Made by a program: the position numbers and the translations under genes | Shown: positions 1-7,566 of the stretch, one piece after another | Layout: each line of letters opens with the position of its first letter | Numbering within the stretch: the first letter of the stretch is position 1 | NCBI RefSeq assembly: GCF_040096615.1 | Contig: NZ_JBBMEJ010000005.1 | Location: 62,001 to 126,000, forward strand | Direction: 5' to 3' | DNA length: 64,000 nucleotides | Source of the DNA: Blautia_A aquisgranensis | GTDB lineage: Bacteria > Bacillota > Clostridia > Lachnospirales > Lachnospiraceae | The notes under the pieces: generated by a model | Told to the model about the DNA's origin: nothing | What the model saw: the letters and a program-made list of their open reading frames with translations, nothing else | Databases searched by the model: none

Positions 1-1
1 G

Positions 2-1615
2 ATCGATTTTGCCACAGTACAGGTGCCTTCTGTGCTTCCGAGAGTGGTGATCATCCCTTCCGATAAAAAAGGTCAGACAACAGTAACGCTTCTGGAGCAG
101 ATCATTGAGCGAAATATCGATAAGCTGTTTTTAAGCTATGATGTGATCTGTGCACATCCGTACCGTATCATGCGTAATGCGGATCTTTCTATTGATGAGG
201 ATGAGGCGGAGGATCTTCTTGTGGAGATTCAGAAGCAGCTGAAAAAGCGTCAGTGGGGTGAGGTCATCCGCCTGGAAGTGGAAGATAAAATGGATCCGAG
301 ACTTCTGGATATTCTGAAAATGGAATTTCAGGTTCACGGAGATGACATCTTTTTTATCAATGGTCCCCTGGATCTGACCATGCTGATGAAGGTGTACGGT
401 ATTGATGGATATGATCAGTTCAAGGAGCCGAAATATAAGCCAGCTCCTGTACCTGCTTTTCAGAATGATAAAGATATCTTCCAGGTGATCCGTGAGGGTG
501 ATGTGTTCCTACATCATCCGTATATGAGCTTTGATCCGGTGGTAAATTTTGTGCGCCAGGCAGCAAAGGATCCCAATGTACTGGCAATCAAGCAGACGCT
601 TTACCGTGTCAGCGGCAATTCACCAATTATCGCGGCACTGGCGCAGGCAGCAGAGAACGGTAAGCAGGTTTCTGTTCTTGTAGAGCTGAAGGCCCGTTTT
701 GATGAGGAGAACAATATCGTCTGGGCGAAAATGCTTGAAAAAGCAGGCTGCCATGTTATTTATGGACTGGTCGGACTTAAGACACACAGTAAGATCACGC
801 TTGTAGTACGCAGAGAAGAGAACGGAATCCGCAGATATGTTCATCTGGCAACAGGAAACTACAATGATTCCACTGCGAAACTGTATACAGACTGTGGTAT
901 TTTTACCTGTGATGAGCGGTTTGGCGAGGATGCGACGGCAGTCTTTAACATGCTTTCCGGATATTCAGAGCCGAAGCGATGGAACCGTCTGATCGTTGCA
1001 CCGATCTGGATGAAGGACCGTTTTGTAAAAATGATCGAGAGAGAGGCGGAGCATGCGAAGAACGGAGAAGAGGCTCACATTGTGGCGAAGATGAACTCTC
1101 TATGTGATCCTGTGATCATGGCTGCCCTGTACTATGCTTCTTCCTGTGGCGTAAAGATCGATCTTCTGGTGCGAGGTATCTGCTGCCTGAAGGTAGGAAT
1201 TCCGGGTGTAAGTGAAAACATCCATGTGCGTTCAATCGTTGGAAATTTCCTGGAGCACAGCCGGATCTTCTATTTCCGTAATGGCGGCGCGGATGAGATC
1301 TATATGGGAAGTGCGGACTGGATGCCACGAAATCTGGACCGCCGTGTGGAGATCGTTTTCCCTGTGGAGGATGAAGCAATCAAGGCGGAGATCATGCACG
1401 TGCTGGATCTGGAGTTCCGTGATAATGTAAAAGCGCATATCCTGAAACCGGACGGAACATATGAGAAGCAGGATAAACGCGGAAAAACACTGGTAAATTC
1501 TCAGATGGAATTCTGCCGTGAAGCTACTGAGCGTGCCAAAGCAGCCAAAAAAGAGAAAAAAGAAAAGAAAAGAGTCTTTATCCCGGCAGAACCAGTTGAG
1601 GATCTGGAACAATAA
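2..1615 (+). CDS. ppk1: polyphosphate kinase 1, 5'-partial
   Basis: C-terminal three quarters of polyphosphate kinase, which reversibly transfers the ATP gamma-phosphate to polyphosphate. The frame is open to the window edge and reads FATVQVPSVLPR before the first possible internal start at 23, so the gene begins upstream. Visible PPK1 features are HHPYMSFDPVVNF, the phosphohistidine segment LKTHSKITLVVRRE, ATGNYNDSTAKLYTD and the C-terminal SADWMPRNLDRRVEIVFPV. The end is a lysine-rich tail. The next gene has its own promoter, so this is probably the end of a transcription unit. The family call is firm; only the missing 5' end is uncertain. Confidence 0.96.
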   Translation: MDFATVQVPSVLPRVVIIPSDKKGQTTVTLLEQIIERNIDKLFLSYDVICAHPYRIMRNADLSIDEDEAEDLLVEIQKQLKKRQWGEVIRLEVEDKMDPRLLDILKMEFQVHGDDIFFINGPLDLTMLMKVYGIDGYDQFKEPKYKPAPVPAFQNDKDIFQVIREGDVFLHHPYMSFDPVVNFVRQAAKDPNVLAIKQTLYRVSGNSPIIAALAQAAENGKQVSVLVELKARFDEENNIVWAKMLEKAGCHVIYGLVGLKTHSKITLVVRREENGIRRYVHLATGNYNDSTAKLYTDCGIFTCDERFGEDATAVFNMLSGYSEPKRWNRLIVAPIWMKDRFVKMIEREAEHAKNGEEAHIVAKMNSLCDPVIMAALYYASSCGVKIDLLVRGICCLKVGIPGVSENIHVRSIVGNFLEHSRIFYFRNGGADEIYMGSADWMPRNLDRRVEIVFPVEDEAIKAEIMHVLDLEFRDNVKAHILKPDGTYEKQDKRGKTLVNSQMEFCREATERAKAAKKEKKEKKRVFIPAEPVEDLEQ

Positions 1616-1632
1616 AACGGAACGAACTGGAC

Positions 1633-1661
1633 TTGCCATCCTGCCCGTATTGTGCTAAGAT
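1633..1661 (+). promoter_or_regulatory. sigma-A-type promoter for the heptad-repeat protein
   Basis: TTGCCA at 1633-1638, a 17-base spacer, then TAAGAT at 1656-1661. It lies between ppk1 and the repeat protein. It overlaps the first in-frame start codon at 1652, which argues for the start at 1694. Confidence 0.5.
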
Positions 1662-1693
1662 TGGAGTATCATACGGGAAGGGAGGATAGGTTT

Positions 1694-2227
1694 ATGACAG
1701 ACAGAGAAATGCTGGAAATGCTGGTTCAGGGTCAGCAGCAGATATTTGTTCGGCTGGACGGGATTGATAACCGTCTGGACAGAGTGGAAGCGCGTCTGGA
1801 TGGAGTGGAAGCCCGCCTAGACAGAGTGGAAGTGCGTTTGGATGGAGTGGAAACGCGTCTGGACAGAGTGGAAGCACGCCTAGACAAAGTGGAAGCGCGT
1901 TTAGATGGAGTTGATGCCCGTCTGGACAAAATGGATGCCCGTCTGGACAAAATGGATGAATGCTTTGACAGAGTTGATGCCCGTCTGGACAAAATGGATG
2001 AGCGCTTTGACAGAATGGATATCCGTCTGGATGGCATTGACAGAGAACTGGCAGCGATCAGGAACCGGCAGGATACACTGGAAGGCCGTCAGCGACTGCT
2101 TGAGAAGAAACTTGATCATTTGATCAATGTAGACATTAAGCATTTACAGGATACCATGGATACGATTGTGGCGCTTCTGCAAATGAATGGAACGATTCCG
2201 ACAATGCCAGGATCTATCCTGATATAG
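1694..2227 (+). CDS. heptad-repeat coiled-coil protein, function unknown
   Basis: A 177-residue protein whose middle consists of 14 consecutive seven-residue units of the form R-L-D-x-V/M-E/D-A (nucleotides 1751-2044), encoded by a 21-bp tandem repeat. Leu and Val/Met fall at regular heptad positions, so a long coiled coil is expected. After the repeats come further coiled coil (LAAIRNRQDTLEGRQ) and a short hydrophobic tail. There is no signal peptide or membrane segment. The start at 1694 follows a GGGAGG ribosome site; the in-frame start at 1652 lies inside the promoter. Similar short repeat proteins are common in Lachnospiraceae, but I know no assigned function. The repeat number is likely to vary between strains. 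Confidence 0.75.
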   Translation: MTDREMLEMLVQGQQQIFVRLDGIDNRLDRVEARLDGVEARLDRVEVRLDGVETRLDRVEARLDKVEARLDGVDARLDKMDARLDKMDECFDRVDARLDKMDERFDRMDIRLDGIDRELAAIRNRQDTLEGRQRLLEKKLDHLINVDIKHLQDTMDTIVALLQMNGTIPTMPGSILI

Positions 2228-2273
2228 GCCGGATTTTACAAAAGAAAAAAAGAATCATAAAGATACATAAAGA

Positions 2274-2320
2274 AAAGGACAGCCATATCATACACATACA
2301 TGTATGATACAGCTGTCTTT
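2274..2320. terminator. bidirectional hairpin terminator
   Basis: Inverted repeat in which GACAGC and TATCATACA are matched downstream by TGTATGATA and GCTGTC, flanked by A-rich and T-rich tracts. It lies between the convergent repeat-protein gene and the metallo-hydrolase pseudogene and can serve both. Confidence 0.75.
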
Positions 2321-2325
2321 AAATA

Positions 2326-3287
2326 TTAATAGCATTTTTTGCAGGCATCATACCCGGCGGCTTCCGCCTGGGAACGAGTCATTTCTGTGGCATTATTCGG
2401 ATTCATATTGCCACAATTTGGAATTCTGTGATATTTGCTTCCTGTAGCGGAGATCCAGACCATATCGCCCACATTTTCAGCTTCTGCCTGAGCAGAAGCC
2501 TGGGAATTGTTATCGGATGAGTCGATGGATCCGTAGGCAGAACTTCCGGAATCATCATAAACGGAAGAGGGCTGTGTACCGGTATCGGATTCATCTCCCG
2601 ATGAGTAATCATTACTGGATTCTGATTCCACTCAATAGAATTTCCATCACTGACAGCAATAATAGTTCCCTGTTCATCAGTGCGGAATACCTGAATTCCC
2701 ATATCGGAAAGCTTATCCATAGTATCCTTATGCGGATGCCCGTAGGAATTACCGGCTCTGCAGCTGATCACTGCATATTCCGGTACAGTCTGCTGAAGCA
2801 GATTCCAGGTGGTGGCGGTGGCGGAACCGTGGTGACCGGGAACGATTACATCGCAGGAAAGATCAATTCCCAGATTACAGATTGCTTCCTCGCCGGCAGA
2901 TTCTGCATCTCCTGTAAAAAGAAAGTGATTGCTGCCGTTTTCCAGTCGGATGGCAACAGAATTATCGTTGTCATTGCTGCTGATAGACTGCGGAGAAAAC
3001 ACGGTGAATTTTCCGCTGCCAAAAGCGAAATCTGTTTCGGGCGCCGGATGCTGCACAGAAAGTCCCTGGGAAGCAACGCCGGCTTCAAAAGACTGATAGA
3101 TCTTGGTATCCTGTACATAATCAGCACCGATCACATTTTTACGGAAAAGCTGTCCAGACATCCCACAAGCCCTGCTACATGATCCTCATCATAATGGGAG
3201 GAGATCACCTGTAACTGTCAGAAGAACAAGCAGCAGTGAGAGAAAAAATGACTGCAGTCTTCTGCGGAAAGAAATTTTGTGATTCAT
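2326..3287 (-). pseudogene. decayed secreted metallo-beta-lactamase-fold hydrolase (ComEC C-terminal-like)
   Basis: Remnant of an exported hydrolase of the ComEC/Rec2 C-terminal metallo-beta-lactamase family. Read from 3287, a good start (AGGGG site upstream) gives a Lys/Arg-rich signal peptide with the core SFFLSLLLVLLTVTG, then the frame dies near 3197. The Zn-binding HYDEDH motif resumes in another frame near 3205, so the N-terminal beta-sheet is deleted. A second shift sits at a five-T run (3136-3140). The longest open piece (3161 to about 2640) carries LFTGDAES and VPGHHGSATA. A third shift near 2632 moves the Ser-rich linker and the C-terminal CxxC-like tail (PNCGNM, ACKKCY) to yet another frame. 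Intact homologues would be about 330-380 residues. It is non-functional as read. Confidence 0.85.
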
Positions 3288-3423
3288 ACGAAGTCACCCC
3301 TTATCTTAAGTATTTTCTGGGAAAAATTATAAAACAGAAGAGTAAAAAATGCAAAAAAATAATCAGAACACACATTCTGATTACACTTTTGATTACACCT
3401 GCATATTTTACATTTTTCAAGAC

Positions 3424-3465
3424 AACAAAAAAGCAGTAGGAATATACTTTCCGACTGCTTTTACT
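3424..3465 (-). terminator. terminator of the tRNA-Glu gene
   Basis: On the minus strand, AAAGCAGT pairs with ACTGCTTT and is followed by a T-run, immediately downstream of the tRNA. Confidence 0.75.
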
Positions 3466-3468
3466 TAG

Positions 3469-3540
3469 TAGCCAGTACGGGAATCGAACCCGTGTTTCCG
3501 CCGTGAGAGGGCGGCGTCTTAGCCCCTTGACCAACTGGCC
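3469..3540 (-). tRNA. tRNA-Glu (anticodon CTC)
   Basis: A 72-base cloverleaf on the minus strand. The acceptor stem GGCCAGT pairs with ACTGGCT (one G-U at the first pair) with discriminator A. The D-arm contains GGTCAAGGGGC, the anticodon stem is CCGCC/GGCGG around loop CTCTCAC, and the T-arm is ACGGG TTCGAAT CCCGT. The anticodon CTC lies at 3505-3507. It closely matches the Bacillus tRNA-Glu sequence as I remember it. The 3' CCA is not encoded (CTA follows the discriminator). Confidence 0.96.
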
Positions 3541-3695
3541 ATATTCATTTGTTTTTGTCGTTTGATTTCGTTTTTTGTTGCTTCCCTCAACCGACTTCGT
3601 TAGTATATAACACTTTCTTTCAAAATGCAAGTACTTTTTTAATTTTTTTGAAAAAATTTTTCACAGCAATATATCGACTTTTTTCAACAAACTTT

Positions 3696-3724
3696 TTGAC
3701 TGGAAAATATATTAATGATATGAT
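3696..3724 (+). promoter_or_regulatory. promoter of the cyclic-di-GMP gene pair
   Basis: TTGACT at 3696-3701, a 17-base spacer, then TATGAT at 3719-3724. The start codon at 3766 follows 41 bases later. Confidence 0.65.
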
Positions 3725-3765
3725 AGAAAGAAGTGAAAACCAAAAAATGTAAAAAGAGGAAGAGA

Positions 3766-5448
3766 ATGGAACAGAAAAAAGAACAGGATCTGTGGAAAAA
3801 GCTGGAGATATTTTTATTTTTGGCAACTTTGATCGTTTTCGGGGCAATTTTTGCAGTGTTTCATATGGGAATTCCCAGGCAGAGCGAAGAACAGGCAGAA
3901 CTTCTGTCTGATGGCTGGTATTACATGAAAGACGGAATCCGGCAGGAGATATCCCTTCCGGCGGAAATACCGGCAGAAAAGGGCGAGACATTGATTCTTT
4001 ATAATGACAGTCTCGGGAAAGAAGCAGCCGGAAAGCTTCTGATAACGACAGGAGCACAATATGATCTTGCAATCCGGCTGAATGGCAGGCTTCTGTATGA
4101 ATATAAGGAAGCCATGTTTGCAAGAAATGTACAGATGAAGTCCAAACTGGACTGTATTGCAACTCTTGGAAATGATACGGACGGAAAAACACTGACATTA
4201 AGTTATCACACCCCACAGCAGGGGAAATATATTATAAAACCAGTATATATAGGAAGTGGAAGAGCCACCGTTCTTTATCAGCTGAAAAAAGAGCTGATGC
4301 CTCTGGGAGCGGCAGTGATCATGATCGTATTGAGCGTGATCGCTCTTTTTGCGTCTTTTTATATGAAAAAGAGAAAAATGTCCGGCGGACGTTTCCAGGA
4401 TGTAGCGTTGTTTCTTGTAATCTGCAGCATATGGCTGATTACTGATTCCTCCCTTGCACAGAGCTACAGCAACTGTCCGGAAGCCTTATGCCTGATTTCT
4501 TTTTATATGTTTATGCTTCTGGCAGTACCGATGATTCATTTTCAGCAGAAACTGGGAAATATGCGGAAATACAGAATCCTTAATGTAGGAATTTTTATGT
4601 TCTACTGTAATGCGCTTGTGCAGGGAATACTGGCATTTATGGGTATTGCGAAATTTAAGGACATGCTTTTTGTGACACATATCCTGCTTCTGGTATGGGT
4701 AGTGATCCTGGCAGCACTTCTGATCCGGGAATACCGGACACACAGGCGAAAAGAATTTCTGATCCTTTTGAGCGCATATATTATTGTTGGCGCAAGCGGT
4801 GTGCTGGCACTGGGTCTGTACTGGCTGTTTGAGATATCCTATTACGGAGTGATTTTTGAGATGGGAAGTCTGGCCTTTATGATCCTGATCCTGGCAGATG
4901 CAGTCATGGAAATGGCAGATAATATCCGTTACCGGATGGAAGCCCAGGCGTATGAAAGACTTGTGCAGAGAGACGGTATGACAGGACTGGAGACAAGAAA
5001 CGGCTTTGAAAAAGCCCTGGAAGAAATATCCGCTGATGTGGAGAAATATAAAGATATTCTTCTGGTTTACATTGATATCGATCATCTTCGCCTGACTAAC
5101 GAAGAATTCGGAAGAGGAAAAGGGGATGAGCTGGTGGTAGCTTCTGCCAGATGTATTGAGAATGTTTTCCGGGAAAAAGGCAGTTGTTACCGCATAGGAG
5201 GAGATGAATTTGCGGTGCTGGTATGTGATCCCGGACAGCCGGAAGAATTCTGGAAGGAAAAGCTGACAAAAGAAATAGCAGGAAATAGCAGAGGAACCCG
5301 TTTCCGTATTTCTCTGTCCTGGGGAAGCTGCAATCTTCGTAATCCGGATGGTACATGGAAAACCATCGGGGAATGGAAATACGAGGCAGATCAGAAGCTT
5401 TACGAGAACAAAAAGAAGAAGGAGGAGCAGGAGAATGGGGTATATTAA
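3766..5448 (+). CDS. membrane-bound GGDEF diguanylate cyclase with a 7TMR-like sensor
   Basis: About 560 residues. An N-terminal anchor (IFLFLATLIVFGAIFAVF) is followed by an extracytoplasmic beta-rich sensor region of about 150 residues, then about seven membrane helices in the 7TMR-DISM style, then a C-terminal GGDEF domain. The active-site motif RIGGDEFAVL is intact (GGDEF at about residues 478-482), as is VYIDIDHLRLTNE, so cyclic-di-GMP synthesis is expected. I see no RxxD inhibitory site just before GGDEF. The start at 3766 follows an AGAGGA site; the GTG at 3733 is less likely. It overlaps the next gene by 14 bases, so the two are translationally coupled. The sensed ligand is unknown. 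Confidence 0.88.
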   Translation: MEQKKEQDLWKKLEIFLFLATLIVFGAIFAVFHMGIPRQSEEQAELLSDGWYYMKDGIRQEISLPAEIPAEKGETLILYNDSLGKEAAGKLLITTGAQYDLAIRLNGRLLYEYKEAMFARNVQMKSKLDCIATLGNDTDGKTLTLSYHTPQQGKYIIKPVYIGSGRATVLYQLKKELMPLGAAVIMIVLSVIALFASFYMKKRKMSGGRFQDVALFLVICSIWLITDSSLAQSYSNCPEALCLISFYMFMLLAVPMIHFQQKLGNMRKYRILNVGIFMFYCNALVQGILAFMGIAKFKDMLFVTHILLLVWVVILAALLIREYRTHRRKEFLILLSAYIIVGASGVLALGLYWLFEISYYGVIFEMGSLAFMILILADAVMEMADNIRYRMEAQAYERLVQRDGMTGLETRNGFEKALEEISADVEKYKDILLVYIDIDHLRLTNEEFGRGKGDELVVASARCIENVFREKGSCYRIGGDEFAVLVCDPGQPEEFWKEKLTKEIAGNSRGTRFRISLSWGSCNLRNPDGTWKTIGEWKYEADQKLYENKKKKEEQENGVY

Positions 5449-7339
5449 CTATTTTCAGATTACAGCTCTTGTTCTGATAGCATTGATAGCGATTCATTAT
5501 TTTTCCCATAAAAGACTGACAAATGCAGAAAACAGAGTCTTTGTGAGCTTTCTGGTTCTGGGAGGTACTTATATCTTTCTGGATATGATCTGCGGAACTG
5601 TTGCAGAAAAAGGATGCGGTACAAATATAAAAATGGCATCAGGGATATTTATACTGTACTATCTCAGCGTTGCATTGCTTCCATATGCATTTTTCTGCTA
5701 TGTGCGTATCATCACGGGAATACAGAAGGAAAAATATAAATGGCTGAAAACAGCCTGGATCATTTTGCCGGCAGGAATGTCTCTGGCTGTGGTTTTGAAT
5801 GTAAAGGGCAGGTGGCTGTTCTATTTTACCGAAGATGGGCAGCTGGTGCGAGGCAGTTACCATGACTTGTTGTATGTGTATATAGTTCTGCTTGGAGGAA
5901 TCATTTCATATTTTACAGCACGCTATGGCAAGACGACGGAAATAGAGATCCGTCGTACGATCTGGAGATTTCTTGGTATAGAAGCTTGCTGTCTGGCAAT
6001 TCAGGTATTTACCGGGCGAGTGCTGCTTACAGGCTTTGGCGTGGCCGCAGGATTATGGCTTATTTATCTTACACTGAATAATCCCGGAGATTATACGGAC
6101 AGTATGACAGGGCTTTTTGACAAGCAGTATTTTGACAAATGGATCGAAGAAAAAATCTATCGGAAAGAAAGCTTTCATCTTCTGGCAGTTGATGCTTATA
6201 ATATGAAACAGATCAACCGTATCTACGGCACAAGCGTGGGAGATCAGCTTCTGATACAAGTGGCAAAAGGATTTCAGGAAATCACAAATTCTGTGCAGGT
6301 GTTCCGTATTACAGGCAACTGTTTTGTGGCGGTGCTGGATTCTCTGTCCGGGTATGAAAAAGCCAGAGACGGAGTAGAAGAATTTCTGAAAAAAACATTT
6401 CTTATCGAAAAAGAAAGCGTATCTTTTCACGCGGCGATCTGCGGGATCATGAATGCAGAAAAGCTGGAAAAAGAAGATGCGATCCTGGCTTATATCGAAT
6501 ATATGGTTTCGCTGTCACAAAATGCAGAGGAAACCGTAGTGATACAGTCCGATAATAAGATTCTGGAAGGCTTCCGCTATGAACAGGAAGTAGAGCAGTT
6601 TCTTCGAAAAGCAGTAGAAGAGGATCTGTTTGAGGTTTATTACCAGCCAGTCTATTCCATTAAAAACAAAAGCTTTATCACGTTGGAGGCGCTGAGCCGT
6701 CTGAAGCATCCCACGCTGGGTATGATCCCGCCGGATGTTTTTATCGGAATCGCGGAGAAGCAGGGGCTGATCTCGGATGTGGGAAACCTTCAGCTTCGGA
6801 GAGTCTGCCGTTTTATCAAAGAGCATGAATATCTTATGGAGAAGATCTGGAATGTGAAATTCAATCTTTCTCCGTCAGAACTTATGAAAACGGGATACAG
6901 TCATGTGCTGATCGGGATCATACAGGAATATGGTCTGAATCCGGAATATTTCCAGTTTGAGATCACAGAGAGCGTGGCTACAGAATACAGCGAAAGTTTT
7001 TGTACGGCGATCGATGATTTTGCAAAAGTAGGAATACGTATGTGCCTGGATGATTTCGGATCCGGCTATGCCAATCTGAATGCAGTTCTGCGAATTCCGT
7101 TTTCTGCGGTAAAAATGGACCGGTCTCTTCTGGGCGGAATCAGCAGTGACAAACAGGCAGCATTATTCTATCACAGTATTGTCATGATCATGCAGCACAT
7201 GGGATATAAGGTTATCGCAGAAGGTGCTGAAACGGAGAAAGAAGTAAAGCTCCTGGAAAAATGGGGCGTGGATATGATACAGGGATATTATTTCTCAAGG
7301 CCTTTAAATGAGAAGGACCTGCTGGAAAAAATTTCCTGA
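5435..7339 (+). CDS. membrane protein with degenerate GGDEF and intact EAL domain (probable c-di-GMP phosphodiesterase)
   Basis: 634 residues: about six or seven N-terminal membrane helices, a GGDEF-like domain, then an EAL domain. The GGDEF signature is replaced by RITGNCFVAV, so cyclase activity should be lost; it may still bind GTP as a regulatory domain. The EAL domain keeps LEALSRL (near residue 418), NLSPSEL, EITES, DDFGSGYANL, KMDRSLL and AEGAET, so phosphodiesterase activity is likely. The start at 5435 has a GGAGG site and lies inside the end of the preceding cyclase gene. The pair therefore encodes opposing activities from one transcript. Confidence 0.88.
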   Translation: MGYINYFQITALVLIALIAIHYFSHKRLTNAENRVFVSFLVLGGTYIFLDMICGTVAEKGCGTNIKMASGIFILYYLSVALLPYAFFCYVRIITGIQKEKYKWLKTAWIILPAGMSLAVVLNVKGRWLFYFTEDGQLVRGSYHDLLYVYIVLLGGIISYFTARYGKTTEIEIRRTIWRFLGIEACCLAIQVFTGRVLLTGFGVAAGLWLIYLTLNNPGDYTDSMTGLFDKQYFDKWIEEKIYRKESFHLLAVDAYNMKQINRIYGTSVGDQLLIQVAKGFQEITNSVQVFRITGNCFVAVLDSLSGYEKARDGVEEFLKKTFLIEKESVSFHAAICGIMNAEKLEKEDAILAYIEYMVSLSQNAEETVVIQSDNKILEGFRYEQEVEQFLRKAVEEDLFEVYYQPVYSIKNKSFITLEALSRLKHPTLGMIPPDVFIGIAEKQGLISDVGNLQLRRVCRFIKEHEYLMEKIWNVKFNLSPSELMKTGYSHVLIGIIQEYGLNPEYFQFEITESVATEYSESFCTAIDDFAKVGIRMCLDDFGSGYANLNAVLRIPFSAVKMDRSLLGGISSDKQAALFYHSIVMIMQHMGYKVIAEGAETEKEVKLLEKWGVDMIQGYYFSRPLNEKDLLEKIS

Positions 7340-7353
7340 ACAGTCGAATGAGT

Positions 7354-7403
7354 AAAAAGGCGGAGAATGTGCTTTCGATGAGAGACATATTTTCCGCCTT
7401 TTC
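7354..7403 (+). terminator. rho-independent terminator after the EAL gene
   Basis: AAAAGGCGGA pairs with TCCGCCTTTT, with further pairing inside; the T-rich 3' arm ends the transcript. Confidence 0.75.
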
Positions 7404-7495
7404 TGTCGAATATGTACGGTTTTAACCGGGAGTTGGGCGACATAAACCGCTTGAAGTTTCCGGAGAGCTTTGGTAGAATAGATAAGCTATGGCTA

Positions 7496-7524
7496 TTGAA
7501 AAAATTTATAATTTCTGATATAAT
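7496..7524 (+). promoter_or_regulatory. promoter of parE-parC
   Basis: TTGAAA at 7496-7501, a 17-base spacer, then a perfect TATAAT at 7519-7524, 43 bases before the parE start codon. Confidence 0.75.
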
Positions 7525-7566
7525 GCAAACAAATGTTCGAGAAATAGAGAGAAAGGAATCACTGGA

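Noticed and set aside
1751..2044. CRISPR array or intergenic repeat
   Set aside because: Units are 21 bp without spacers, stay in frame and code for heptads.
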